Assembly (NCBI GenBank): GCA_029254005.1
Contig: JAQWYJ010000028.1
Location: 47,292-111,291, forward strand
Length of the DNA: 64,000 nucleotides
Direction: 5' to 3'
Origin: Porticoccaceae bacterium
GTDB lineage: Bacteria; Pseudomonadota; Gammaproteobacteria; Pseudomonadales; Porticoccaceae
Position numbers and translations under genes: made by a program. Below the pieces are notes generated by a model. It was not told the DNA's origin, ran no database searches, and was given only the letters and a program-made list of their open reading frames with translations. Below are positions 49,554 through 58,975 of this stretch, piece after piece. The first letter of the stretch is position 1; each line of letters opens with the position of its first letter.

Positions 49554-50681
49554 GTGAGTTTTAGTGAGTCGCCCATCGTACGTCGAAAATCCAAGCAGAT
49601 TAAGGTTGGCGATGTCGCTGTGGGCGGTGATGCGCCTATCTCTGTTCAAAGTATGACCAACACTCCCACCTCAGATGTTGATGCGACGGTCGCACAAATA
49701 GAATCGATTCAGCTGGCGGGTGCCGATATTGTGAGGGTATCAGTGCCGTCATTAGCTGAGGCTGAAGCCTTTGGAGAAATTCGCAAAAGAGTGTCGTTAC
49801 CCCTAATTGCAGACATCCATTTCGATCACAAAATTGCACTTAGAGTAGCTGATTTAGGCGTTGACTGCTTAAGAATAAATCCGGGTAATATTAGCCGTGA
49901 AGATAGACTCAAAGAAGTTATAACCAAAGCGAAAGACTTAAATATTCCAATTCGAATTGGCGTTAATGCTGGCTCTTTAGGAAGAGATTTACTACGTAAA
50001 TATGGTGAGCCAACAGCAGAAGCTATGGTTGAATCTGCTATGCGAAATGTAGATAGATTAGATAAATATGATTTTCAGAATTTCAAAGTAAGCGTAAAAG
50101 CTTCAGAAATTTTTATGGCTCAGGCGGCCTATAGAGATCTTGCCAAGCGCATAGATCAACCTTTACATCTAGGTATTACAGAGGCTGGAGGATTGCGCTC
50201 AGGCACCGTAAAATCGGCTATCGGATTAGGTGCTTTGCTACTTGAGGGTATTGGCGATACCGTACGTATATCACTAGCTGCCGACCCTGCTGAGGAAGCT
50301 AGGGTCGCTTGGGCTATGCTTCGTAGTCTGCGGCTAAGATCTAAAGGGATCAATTTTATCGCTTGCCCGAGCTGTTCTAGGCAAAATTTTGATGTTATTT
50401 CAACCGTTAATGCCCTCGAGTCTCGGCTAGAAGATATTACTGTGCCCATGGATGTCTCAATTATTGGCTGTATTGTGAATGGACCGGGTGAAGCAAAGAT
50501 CTCTGATTTTGGTTTGACCGGAGGAACACCAGCAAACTTAGTTTACCTTGACGGCATTCCTGACCACAAAATTAGTCAAGAAAACTTGGTGGATCAGTTA
50601 GAATCTGAAATTCGGGCTAAGGCAGCTGCGCTGGAGATTCAAAGAGCCCATGACGCCGACCAGATAATAGCGAAGGGTTGA
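49554..50681 (+). CDS. ispG: 4-hydroxy-3-methylbut-2-en-1-yl diphosphate synthase IspG
   Basis: A 375-residue 4Fe-4S enzyme of the MEP isoprenoid pathway that reductively opens MEcPP to [18 protein letters not shown] opens the TIM barrel. ACPSCSRQ supplies two cluster cysteines and [10 protein letters not shown] the third, with the fourth ligand a glutamate nearby. GTG start at 49554. It follows pilF by only 60 bases; hisS begins 8 bases after its stop. Confidence 0.96.
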   Translation: MSFSESPIVRRKSKQIKVGDVAVGGDAPISVQSMTNTPTSDVDATVAQIESIQLAGADIVRVSVPSLAEAEAFGEIRKRVSLPLIADIHFDHKIALRVADLGVDCLRINPGNISREDRLKEVITKAKDLNIPIRIGVNAGSLGRDLLRKYGEPTAEAMVESAMRNVDRLDKYDFQNFKVSVKASEIFMAQAAYRDLAKRIDQPLHLGITEAGGLRSGTVKSAIGLGALLLEGIGDTVRISLAADPAEEARVAWAMLRSLRLRSKGINFIACPSCSRQNFDVISTVNALESRLEDITVPMDVSIIGCIVNGPGEAKISDFGLTGGTPANLVYLDGIPDHKISQENLVDQLESEIRAKAAALEIQRAHDADQIIAKG

Positions 50682-50689
50682 TAGGCCTT

Positions 50690-51967
50690 ATGACAAAAAT
50701 TCAATCACTTCGGGGAATGCATGATCTATTGCCGGATCAAACCGCTACCTGGCAGTACTTTGAAAAAATAATTGCTGAAATTTTAGAGCGTTATAGCTAT
50801 CAAGAGATTCGTTTTCCAATTTTGGAACAAACGGAACTTTTTAAGCGCTCTGTGGGTGAGGCAACAGACATTGTAGAAAAAGAAATGTATAGCTTTGATG
50901 ATCGCAATGGCGACTCGTTAAGCCTAAGACCAGAGGGTACTGCCGGATGCGTGCGTGCCTGTATGCAGAACGGATTATTGCATAATCAGACGCAGCGATT
51001 ATGGTATGCCGGTCCGATGTTTCGCCATGAGCGCCCACAAAAAGGTCGTCAACGACAGTTTCACCAGATTGGGGTTGAAGCGTTTGGTTTAAAGGGGCCT
51101 GATATTGATGCTGAACTAATATTGCTGACCTCAAGATTTTGGAAAGCCCTAAAAATTGATCATGCAGTGACCTTACAAATCAATTCCTTGGGAACCAGTG
51201 AGGATCGTCTGCGCTTTAAAGATGAATTAGTGAGCTACCTCATTAAGAATTTTGAGCAGCTCGATAAGGATAGCCAACGGCGTCTAAGTACGAACCCAAT
51301 GCGAATTTTGGACAGCAAAAATCCAGCAACTCAGACTCTACTTGAAGGTGCTCCGGTTCTTGCCGATTTTATCGATGACGAATCTCGCAACCATTTTTCT
51401 AATGTGCTTGCTGTACTCGAAGCTGCGGGAGTGCCGTTTGAAATTAATCACAAGCTCGTGCGAGGACTAGACTATTATTCAAAAACAGTTTTTGAATGGG
51501 TAACAACTAGTTTAGGTGCCCAGGGTACCATCTGTGGCGGTGGCCGTTACGATGGTTTGGTCGAACAGTTTGGTGGTAAGCCATGCCCAGGCGTAGGTTT
51601 TGCAATGGGAGTTGAGCGACTCGTACTTTTACTCGAAGCACTTGGCGTGGTGCCATCATCTGTTTCACATGCCGTAGATGTGTATATTATTGCGGGTTCA
51701 GAGCATACTATACCCTCAATGGTATTGGCTGACAGACTAAGAGACCAATGTCCGGCGTTGCGAATAGAAAGTCACTGTGGTGGTGGTAGTTTTAAATCAC
51801 AGATTAAAAAGGCGGATAAAAGCGGTGCCGATATTGCATTAGTCTTGGGCGAACAAGAGCTATCTGATGGTACTGTTGGGGTGAAGTATCTCAGAAAACA
51901 ACATCCACAAGAGTCTGTTGTCCAAACAGGATTGGCAGATTTATTAAATTCATTTTTTACTGATTGA
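50690..51967 (+). CDS. hisS: Histidyl-tRNA synthetase
   Basis: Class II synthetase, 425 residues, dimeric. Motif 1 region begins [30 protein letters not shown] is motif 2; [13 protein letters not shown] and [20 protein letters not shown] are the HisA/HisB histidine motifs; [11 protein letters not shown] is motif 3. I use the ATG at 50690 (MTKIQSLRG); the track start at 50678 overlaps ispG and is a TTG with no supporting site. A C-terminal anticodon-binding domain follows. Confidence 0.97.
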   Translation: MTKIQSLRGMHDLLPDQTATWQYFEKIIAEILERYSYQEIRFPILEQTELFKRSVGEATDIVEKEMYSFDDRNGDSLSLRPEGTAGCVRACMQNGLLHNQTQRLWYAGPMFRHERPQKGRQRQFHQIGVEAFGLKGPDIDAELILLTSRFWKALKIDHAVTLQINSLGTSEDRLRFKDELVSYLIKNFEQLDKDSQRRLSTNPMRILDSKNPATQTLLEGAPVLADFIDDESRNHFSNVLAVLEAAGVPFEINHKLVRGLDYYSKTVFEWVTTSLGAQGTICGGGRYDGLVEQFGGKPCPGVGFAMGVERLVLLLEALGVVPSSVSHAVDVYIIAGSEHTIPSMVLADRLRDQCPALRIESHCGGGSFKSQIKKADKSGADIALVLGEQELSDGTVGVKYLRKQHPQESVVQTGLADLLNSFFTD

Positions 51968-51976
51968 GGAACAATC

Positions 51977-52708
51977 GTGGCTGAAGAACGAACTGACGAG
52001 GAACAAATTGAGGCATTGAAACTGTGGTGGGCGGAGAACGGTATGAAAACTATCGCCGCTATTGTTTTGGTTGTGGGTGGTTATTTTGGATGGGAGTCTT
52101 GGACTCAGACAGTGAAGGCAGAGTCCGAGCAAGCTTCAAAAATTTGGCAGGATACTTTGGCCATTGCTGAAACAGAACAGTCTGGCAATTCACTTAATGA
52201 AGAGCAAAAAGAAACTATTAATGAAAACATAGCATTACTAAAATCGGATCACAGTAAGACCGGATACGCACACTTTGCGGCAACACTTAAAGCAAAATTG
52301 GCCGTAGAGTCTGGCGATTTAGATACTGCAGCTACCGAATTGCAATGGTCTTTAGATAATGGGCCTGTGCCGGCGACACAAACAATTGTGAAATTACGTT
52401 TGGCTCGTGTTGAGGCTGCAAGAGGTAATTTTGATATTGCGCTTCAGATGCTTCAGGGCGTTGATGCCGGGGCTCATAAAGCTGCCTTTGATGAAGCTAG
52501 AGGCGATTTTCATCGACAACTTGGCAATGATGCCGCTGCATATACTGCTTATGAATCTGCTATGGCAGCTAGTCAATCCTCAGATCCTATTGTAAGAAAT
52601 GTTTTGGCTTTAAAGCTTGGCCAGGTGCGTTCGGCTTCGCCGGATCTCGCTTCGGATTCTGCGGTAGTTGAAACGACTGATTCTGCTGTCGTGGAGACAG
52701 TTAAATGA
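51977..52708 (+). CDS. yfgM: YfgM-like tetratricopeptide protein (SecYEG ancillary factor)
   Basis: A 243-residue protein with one N-terminal membrane helix (TIAAIVLVVGGYFGWESW) and TPR-like helical repeats facing the periplasm. YfgM links the SecYEG translocon to periplasmic chaperones in E. coli. The family start EEQIEALKLWWAENG is clear. The C-terminal 25 residues hold two copies of an DSAVVET unit, a tail missing in shorter relatives. GTG start. Its stop overlaps bamB by four bases (ATGA), as in other gammaproteobacteria. Confidence 0.9.
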   Translation: MAEERTDEEQIEALKLWWAENGMKTIAAIVLVVGGYFGWESWTQTVKAESEQASKIWQDTLAIAETEQSGNSLNEEQKETINENIALLKSDHSKTGYAHFAATLKAKLAVESGDLDTAATELQWSLDNGPVPATQTIVKLRLARVEAARGNFDIALQMLQGVDAGAHKAAFDEARGDFHRQLGNDAAAYTAYESAMAASQSSDPIVRNVLALKLGQVRSASPDLASDSAVVETTDSAVVETVK

Positions 52709-53847
52709 GAAAACTAAGCCTGCTTTGCTGCCTATTACTGCTCTCAGGATGCAGTTGGTTTAGCGACGATGAGGATGCAGCTATTACACCGGCGGAACTC
52801 GTTGATTTCACCAGTGAAGTTTCCATCACGCGTGCCTGGTCGGCCAACATAGGTTCCGGTACTAAGAGTTATTTAATTAGTTTGCGTCCAGCGGCGAGTG
52901 AGGATACTGTTTTTGCATCTGACTATGATGGTACTGTCACTGCATTAGATATCAGCACCGGAGAACAGCGTTGGCAGGTTGCTCTTGAGGCGATGGTAAC
53001 GGGAGGTGTAGGGTACGGCCATCAAATGGTGATGGTAGGGACAATAGAAGGTATGGTATACGCTTTGGATGCGGCTGACGGGTCTATCTTGTGGACAACT
53101 AAGGTAAGCTCCGAGGTGCTTTCAAGTCCCAAAACTAATGGCGAAATTGTTGTTGTGCATAGTATTGACAATCAAATGGTTGCTCTGGATGCACGATCTG
53201 GAGAAGAGCGTTGGCGACATAATGGCGAGGCGCCTATTTTAAGTGTTCGCGGGACTAGCGAATCTATTGTTACAGATACGATGGTTTTGTCAGGTTTTGA
53301 TTCTGGCAAATTGATTGCATTTAATGCAAGCAATGGCTCGATTACCTGGGAAACAAGAGTAGCACTTCCCAAAGGAAGAACCGAACTTGAGCGTATGGTG
53401 GATATTGACGGTGAGCCTCTGTTAGTGGGTGATGTCATCTATGCGGTTACTTATCAGGGTCGTATTGGTGCCATTAGTCGAGGTACTGGAAGAGATTTAT
53501 GGTCTCAGGATACTTCATCACATCATGCGCCAGCCCACTTTTCGGGTCAAATCTATGTGAGCGCTGCGGAAGATGCAATTGAAGCATTTAAAGCGGGTAG
53601 CGGTAAGTCTATGTGGCGTAATGATCAGCTCTTTTTACGCCGAGTAACAGGTCCTGTGGCTACTGCAGGCACTATTGCTGTTGCTGATGCTGATGGCTAT
53701 CTACATGTGCTTGATGCAGATGATGGACACTTTATTGGTCGGACAAAAATTGACAGCAGCGGTGTTAGCAGCCCAATGCTAAGTGTGGCTGATAGTCTTA
53801 TTGTGCAGGCTAACAATGGCACTCTGAGTGCATATAAAATTCAATAG
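52705..53847 (+). CDS. bamB: Outer membrane assembly lipoprotein BamB
   Basis: A 380-residue lipoprotein with lipobox LLLSGC (C16 lipidated) and an eight-bladed PQQ-type beta-propeller, visible as repeated units such as DISTGEQRWQVAL, DARSGEERWRHNG and ISRGTGRDLWSQD. BamB joins BamA to insert beta-barrel proteins in the outer membrane. It is followed at once by an intrinsic terminator and then der. Confidence 0.96.
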   Translation: MRKLSLLCCLLLLSGCSWFSDDEDAAITPAELVDFTSEVSITRAWSANIGSGTKSYLISLRPAASEDTVFASDYDGTVTALDISTGEQRWQVALEAMVTGGVGYGHQMVMVGTIEGMVYALDAADGSILWTTKVSSEVLSSPKTNGEIVVVHSIDNQMVALDARSGEERWRHNGEAPILSVRGTSESIVTDTMVLSGFDSGKLIAFNASNGSITWETRVALPKGRTELERMVDIDGEPLLVGDVIYAVTYQGRIGAISRGTGRDLWSQDTSSHHAPAHFSGQIYVSAAEDAIEAFKAGSGKSMWRNDQLFLRRVTGPVATAGTIAVADADGYLHVLDADDGHFIGRTKIDSSGVSSPMLSVADSLIVQANNGTLSAYKIQ

Positions 53848-53872
53848 CGATAAATCTTGTTAATTACAGTAG

Positions 53873-53903
53873 AATGCCGCTACCAAACCTAGCGGCATTT
53901 TTA
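53873..53903 (+). terminator. Intrinsic terminator between bamB and der
   Basis: AATGCCGCTA and TAGCGGCATT form a perfect 10-bp stem with a 7-base loop, followed by five T residues. It ends about six bases before the der start codon, which is unusually close and leaves no room for a der promoter after it. Confidence 0.75.
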
Positions 53904-53908
53904 ATTCT

Positions 53909-55318
53909 ATGATTCCTGTTATAGCCCTTGTTGGGCGCCCAAATGTAGGAAAGTCTACACTCTTTAATCGACTCACGCGCAGTCGAGATGCTCTGGTGGC
54001 TAATTATTCTGGACTAACCAGAGATCGTAAGTATGGCGATGGAGAAATGTTTGATCGTCGTTTTATGGTCATTGATACTGGAGGTATTAGTGGCGAAGAG
54101 GAAGGTATCGATGCCGAGATGGCTGATCAGTCCTTATTGGCAATGGATGAAGCCGATATTGTTTTGTTTATTGTTGATTGCCGCGCAGGCGTAACGTCGG
54201 CGGATTTCATGATTGCAGACAAATTACGTCGCAAAAATCGTAAAGTATATTTAGTCGCGAACAAAATTGATGGCTTAGACCCAGCTGCTGCCCTAGCTGA
54301 CTTTTACCAGATGGGTTTCTCCGGTATGTATCCTACTACCGCGACGCATGGTAGAGGGGTACGTTCGATGATGGAAGAGGTTCTGGCCACTTACCCTGAG
54401 TACATTGAACCGGAGGATAATGATTCTAACAGTATTAAAATTGGTGTCGTAGGAAGGCCAAATGTAGGTAAGTCGACTTTAGTAAACCGTCTTTTAGGTG
54501 AGGAGCGGGTGGTTGTTTATGATCAGCCTGGAACGACCAGAGACAGTGTCTATATTGAGTACGAGCGACACGGCAAAAATTATACTCTTATTGACACCGC
54601 TGGTATCAGAAAACGCAAAAATGTAAAACTTGCCGTAGAAAAATTCTCTATTGTTAAAACACTGCAAGCCATTGACGATGCCAATGTCGTGATTCTGATG
54701 GTAGATGCCCATGAGGGGTTGGTCGATCAAGATTTACATCTTATGGGTTCAGTTATTGATGCTGGACGTGGTTTAGTTATTGGAATTAATAAGTGGGATG
54801 GCCTTGATGCAGATAAAAAAGAACATATTAAGATAGAGATTAAACGAAGACTACAGTTTGCAGAGTTTGCTGATGTTCACTTTATTTCGGCCCTGCATGG
54901 CTCTGGTGTTGGTAATCTTTATGATTCCATTGGTGCAGCGTACAGTGCCGCTACAGATACTTTGAGTGCCTCAAGACTAACAAAAGTGTTGGAAGGCGCG
55001 GTTGAAGAGCATCAGCCACCGATGGTGCATGGACGACGGGTTAAGTTACGATTCGCCCATGCGGGAGGACGTAACCCTCCGGTAATCATTATTCACGGCA
55101 ACCAAACTGATTCTGTTCCAGCACAGTACACTCGATATCTTGAGAAAATTTTCCGGCGAGAGCTTGGTCTTCACGGCACGCCTGTTCGTGTGGAGTACCG
55201 AACTGGCGATAATCCCTATAAAACTAAGGCCGCTACTGCCAATGACGGCAGTGGCAGAACCCGTAAAAAGGTGGTTAAGTACAGCAAGCGCAATGATGCT
55301 AGTCAAAAGCGTAAGTAA
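53909..55318 (+). CDS. der: Ribosome assembly GTPase Der (EngA)
   Basis: A 469-residue GTPase with two tandem G domains and a C-terminal KH-like domain, needed for 50S subunit maturation. [15 protein letters not shown] near residue 9 and [15 protein letters not shown] near 185 are the two P-loops; NKIDGLD and NKWDGLD are the G4 motifs, and [11 protein letters not shown] and [10 protein letters not shown] the G2 switches. The start ([11 protein letters not shown]) is fixed by the family N-terminus although no Shine-Dalgarno sequence is present. The C-terminus is very basic ([18 protein letters not shown]). Confidence 0.97.
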   Translation: MIPVIALVGRPNVGKSTLFNRLTRSRDALVANYSGLTRDRKYGDGEMFDRRFMVIDTGGISGEEEGIDAEMADQSLLAMDEADIVLFIVDCRAGVTSADFMIADKLRRKNRKVYLVANKIDGLDPAAALADFYQMGFSGMYPTTATHGRGVRSMMEEVLATYPEYIEPEDNDSNSIKIGVVGRPNVGKSTLVNRLLGEERVVVYDQPGTTRDSVYIEYERHGKNYTLIDTAGIRKRKNVKLAVEKFSIVKTLQAIDDANVVILMVDAHEGLVDQDLHLMGSVIDAGRGLVIGINKWDGLDADKKEHIKIEIKRRLQFAEFADVHFISALHGSGVGNLYDSIGAAYSAATDTLSASRLTKVLEGAVEEHQPPMVHGRRVKLRFAHAGGRNPPVIIIHGNQTDSVPAQYTRYLEKIFRRELGLHGTPVRVEYRTGDNPYKTKAATANDGSGRTRKKVVKYSKRNDASQKRK

Positions 55319-55420
55319 ACGAGAGTAGTAGAGCCCAATTTGTTCAAGGTATTAAGCTTGTCTGGGTAGATTACGATGCTGTTGATGATCAAACCATAAT
55401 GACTAATTGGTTAGATGGCG

Positions 55421-55894
55421 CTAGATGTGATTCAGCGGTAGCTGAGTTCTATGTACCACCTGCCTTAAAATGAAGCTTGTTTTAATGCTGTTCACGCCTT
55501 TTATTTGATTGAGTTTATTGAGCAAAAATTTCTGATAATAATCCATGTTTGGCATTACTACTTTTAGTAAATAATCAGTGTCACTGCCAGTTATTAACGA
55601 GCATTCAATAACTTCTGGCCAACTTGTTATTTTGCTATCGAAATTATCTAACCGATCAGGACTTTGATGGTCTAGGCTAACAGCAATATAAATGCTGATG
55701 GGCAAACCAATTTTTCGTTGATCAAGCACAGTCACCTGGCGGCTAATTATGCCGCTGTCTTCAAGTAGTTTTACTCGGCGCGCGCAGGGTGATGGAGATA
55801 ATCCTACTCTTTCAGATAGTTCTAGATTGTTTATGCTGCCATCAGCTTGAATTTCTTCAAGTATCCTTTTATCTAAACGATCGATTTTTAACAT
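55421..55894 (-). CDS. Lrp/AsnC-family transcription regulator
   Basis: A 157-residue feast/famine regulator: an N-terminal winged helix (LDKRILEEIQADGSINNLELSERVGLSPSPCARRVKLLEDSGII) and a C-terminal RAM ligand-binding domain with the SLITGSDTDYLLKVVMP core. It is divergent from methionine gamma-lyase across 139 bases and so probably senses methionine or a related amino acid and controls that gene and its own. The inverted repeat TAGTA-T-TACTA lies between them. Lrp itself is larger in DNA targets; this looks like a local regulator (MdeR/YbaO-like). Confidence 0.92.
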   Translation of the reverse strand: MLKIDRLDKRILEEIQADGSINNLELSERVGLSPSPCARRVKLLEDSGIISRQVTVLDQRKIGLPISIYIAVSLDHQSPDRLDNFDSKITSWPEVIECSLITGSDTDYLLKVVMPNMDYYQKFLLNKLNQIKGVNSIKTSFILRQVVHRTQLPLNHI

Positions 55895-55987
55895 TGATTT
55901 TTAATCCTAATATTACGTAAATTACTGGTGATGTTAGCTATTATAAATACAAATATAAAGCAAAAAGAAATGATATAGCCACAATAG

Positions 55988-55998
55988 TAGTATTACTA
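55988..55998. promoter_or_regulatory. Candidate Lrp-type operator
   Basis: TAGTA-T-TACTA is a perfect inverted repeat inside a longer AT-rich stretch (ATAGTAGTATTACTAT), 36 bases before the methionine gamma-lyase ATG. Lrp-family operators are AT-rich imperfect palindromes, so this is a reasonable site, unproven. Confidence 0.3.
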
Positions 55999-56033
55999 TA
56001 CATGTAATTGTAACGATAATGTTGAGGTTAACT

Positions 56034-57284
56034 ATGGCTGATCATGATAAGAATCAGTTGTCATTTGCGTCCCGTGCTATTCATCTAGGTTATGATTCTT
56101 CAACCCATGAGGGATCGCTTAACCCACCAATTTATATGACATCGACTTTCGCTTTTGACACTGTTAATCAGGGTGCTGATCGTTTTTCAGGCGAAGATCC
56201 TGGACATTTTTATAGTCGTATTTCTAATCCCACGCAAGAAATTCTTGAGAAGAAACTTGCTGGATTAGAGGAAGGTGAAGCGGCGCTGGCCACTGCTTCT
56301 GGGATGGGAGCCATTTCAGCGACACTGTGGACTCTTGTGAAACCTGGTGATCAGATACTAGTGGATGAGACTCTCTATGGATGTACTTTTTCATTTATGG
56401 TTCACGGACTACAAAAATTTGGTGTTGAAATTTGTTTCGCAGATTTCACTGATCATGATGCTATAGCATCTAACCTTGATGGTAAAACTACGATAGTATA
56501 TTTCGAAACGCCGGTGAATCCAAACATGCGTGTTATTGATATCGCTGCGGTGAGTGCGATTGTGAAAGACTATAGTGATGACATAATCATCATTGTTGAT
56601 AATACCTACTGTACACCTGCGCTGCAGCGACCATTGACCTTAGGCGCGGATATTGTCGTGCATTCAGCTACTAAGTATTTAGGTGGCCATGGCGACTTGA
56701 TCGCTGGTGCTGTGGTCTCTACTGCTACTATTGTTGAGCAGATTCGACTGTATGGGGTCAAAGATATGACCGGTGCGGTTATTTCTCCTATGAATGCATT
56801 TCTTATTCTAAGAGGTGTAAAAACCTTGGCATTACGTATGGAACGACATTGTCAAAATGCTCAAATTCTTGCAGAAATGCTGGTTTGTCATCCGGCAGTT
56901 GAAAAAGTATTTTTCCCCGGATTAGCCACTGATCCATGGCATCTTGTAGCCAGCAAGCAAATGGATAGTTTTGGCGGTATGCTAGCGCTAGAATTAAAAA
57001 AGGGTTTCGCAGGGGGAGTGCAAATGCTCAACAATCTTAAACTAGCAAAAATAGCTGTTAGCTTAGGTGATGCTGAGACGCTGGTGCAGCATCCCGCTAG
57101 CATGACTCACTCCACCTATTCTCTGGAAGAGCGACATCGTCATGGTATTACGGAAGGTTTGGTTAGAATATCGGTAGGCCTGGAAGATATTGACGATATT
57201 CTATGTGACTTTCAGCAAGCGCTAGCCACTTTAGTGCCTGAAGCGCCCTTGGCTCCCCGTGAATATACAGGCGAAAACAGTTAG
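56034..57284 (+). CDS. Methionine gamma-lyase
   Basis: PLP-dependent Cys/Met-metabolism enzyme that splits methionine to methanethiol, ammonia and 2-oxobutyrate. The 416-residue product has SATKYLGGHGDL with the PLP lysine, YSRISNPTQEILEKKLAGLE and ETPVNPNMRV. DETLYGCTFSF carries the active-site cysteine that marks true methionine gamma-lyases; cystathionine lyases have glycine there. I use the ATG at 56034, preceded by TTGAGG at good spacing, and not the one at 56019. The 2-oxobutyrate it makes is also the product of threonine dehydratase (4207). Confidence 0.9.
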   Translation: MADHDKNQLSFASRAIHLGYDSSTHEGSLNPPIYMTSTFAFDTVNQGADRFSGEDPGHFYSRISNPTQEILEKKLAGLEEGEAALATASGMGAISATLWTLVKPGDQILVDETLYGCTFSFMVHGLQKFGVEICFADFTDHDAIASNLDGKTTIVYFETPVNPNMRVIDIAAVSAIVKDYSDDIIIIVDNTYCTPALQRPLTLGADIVVHSATKYLGGHGDLIAGAVVSTATIVEQIRLYGVKDMTGAVISPMNAFLILRGVKTLALRMERHCQNAQILAEMLVCHPAVEKVFFPGLATDPWHLVASKQMDSFGGMLALELKKGFAGGVQMLNNLKLAKIAVSLGDAETLVQHPASMTHSTYSLEERHRHGITEGLVRISVGLEDIDDILCDFQQALATLVPEAPLAPREYTGENS

Positions 57285-57386
57285 CAATTCTTCCTGAGGC
57301 TTAGACTTTAGATGCCAACTATCTGAGCGAGTTAGCAAAATGAATTGGTATAGGGAGCTACTGCAGGGAGTTACTCTGAGGCTTGA

Positions 57387-58736
57387 TTAGAGTTTTTGCT
57401 GATTAATGTCAGTTATCTTCATGATAATTTCTCCATCTGAAAGTTGGCTTCGGAGTTGTTCACCTTTTGATAGTTCAGTAACACTTTTAATCACGGAGTC
57501 ATGCTCGTTTCGAATAACAGAATAGCCTCTTTCGAGTGTTTTCAAGGGACTTACCGTGTCAAGAAGATGCAGAGTTTGCTGTGTTTTAGAATACGCATTT
57601 TGAAGTTGTCGCTGACTAGTTCTAATCATTTCTCGGATACTTTTGGCAACGATCTCACCTGCATTCAGAATCAGTGTTTCAGGGCTCAGACGCGCTAGCC
57701 GTTGATTCACGCTTTGCAATTTACCTTGATGTTGCTGTAGTTTAGTTATCATCGCTCGATTCAGTCTTATCTCTATGTGGTCAAGATGTTGAGCTTGTTG
57801 TTGGAGTTTTTGACCAGGGTGCTGTAAGCGTTTTTGAAGATGCTCTACACGTTGTTCTAAATGATGCACTCTTTGCTTGATCATTTGTTTGAGGCGATCT
57901 TCAAAACCGATTAATTGATGGCTAATATCTTGGCTATTTGGACTTGTTAATTCAGCTGCTGCGGAGGGTGTTGCTGCTCTTAAATCTGCGACGAAATCGG
58001 CGATAGTAAAGTCGATTTCATGTCCCACTGCACTGATAATTGGGATGTTACTTTCAAAAATAGCACGCGCTACGATCTCTTCGTTAAAGGGCCATAAATC
58101 CTCAAGTGATCCACCACCGCGACCAACAATTAATACCTCACATTGTCCATGATCATTTGCATTTTCAATTGCTTGACTAATTTGTGGTGCTGCCTGTTCA
58201 CCTTGAACCGAGACAGGAAAAAGACTGACCCGAATAGCAGGAAAACGACGTTTTAACACTGACAAAATATCTTTTACTGCTGCGCCTGTGGGAGACGTGA
58301 CCATGCCAATGTGTTGGATTGATCGTGGTAAAGACTTTTTATGTAACTGATCGAACAAGCCTTCTTGTGCCAACATTTTTTTCAACACATCAAATTGGCG
58401 CTGTAGCGCACCAAAACCTGCTTCCTCCATATGTTCAATTACAAGTTGATATTCGCCACGACCCTCGTATAGCCCGGCTTTGCAGCGAGCGACTACAGCA
58501 ACACCATTGCTCGGTGCAAAATTAATACGCATGTTGGCATTCTTGAACATAGCACAGCGAACCTGAGCGTTCTGATCCTTGAGTGTCAAATACCAATGCC
58601 CGGAACTGGGGCGAGCAAAGTTAGAAATTTCACCCTCGACCCAAAGCGTAGGTAAATTTGTTTCGAGTAATTGACGTACTGAACGATTTAATTCAGTGAC
58701 AGATAAGATTCGGCGTTCAGGAATATCTATAGGCAT
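57387..58736 (-). CDS. xseA: Exodeoxyribonuclease VII large subunit
   Basis: The catalytic subunit of exonuclease VII, 449 residues. The N-terminal OB domain (LSVTELNRSVRQLLETNLPTLWVEGEISNF) binds single-stranded DNA. The catalytic region has RGGGSLEDLWPFNEE and AVGHEIDFTIADFVAD. A long Gln/His-rich coiled coil follows (about residues 265-395), and a short barrel with ERGYSVIRN closes it. xseB is not in this window. It is divergent from guaB, the same pairing as in E. coli. Confidence 0.96.
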   Translation of the reverse strand: MPIDIPERRILSVTELNRSVRQLLETNLPTLWVEGEISNFARPSSGHWYLTLKDQNAQVRCAMFKNANMRINFAPSNGVAVVARCKAGLYEGRGEYQLVIEHMEEAGFGALQRQFDVLKKMLAQEGLFDQLHKKSLPRSIQHIGMVTSPTGAAVKDILSVLKRRFPAIRVSLFPVSVQGEQAAPQISQAIENANDHGQCEVLIVGRGGGSLEDLWPFNEEIVARAIFESNIPIISAVGHEIDFTIADFVADLRAATPSAAAELTSPNSQDISHQLIGFEDRLKQMIKQRVHHLEQRVEHLQKRLQHPGQKLQQQAQHLDHIEIRLNRAMITKLQQHQGKLQSVNQRLARLSPETLILNAGEIVAKSIREMIRTSQRQLQNAYSKTQQTLHLLDTVSPLKTLERGYSVIRNEHDSVIKSVTELSKGEQLRSQLSDGEIIMKITDINQQKL

Positions 58737-58879
58737 CCAACTATTGTAAATAAATCGTAGGATAAACGTAACTAAAAAAAACCGAAATTTTGTTAAGTAA
58801 AAGCAAAATGAAAATAAAAAATATTGTTAAATCAGTAATTTACATACCCAACATGGCATTCATATGTTGTAAATAATAG

Positions 58880-58908
58880 TTTACCTGAGTCTAGGTGTGG
58901 CTTATAAT
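58880..58908 (+). promoter_or_regulatory. Predicted guaB promoter
   Basis: A consensus -10 TATAAT at 58903-58908 has TTTACC 17 bases upstream as -35. It lies 68 bases before the guaB ATG in the divergent gap with xseA. No clear PurR or DnaA box was identified nearby. Confidence 0.6.
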
Positions 58909-58975
58909 ATTGCGCTTATTTTTCAAACCCTAATGTGTCCACTCTAGCTAGAGCATACCGAGGTAAGCAGTCCCT

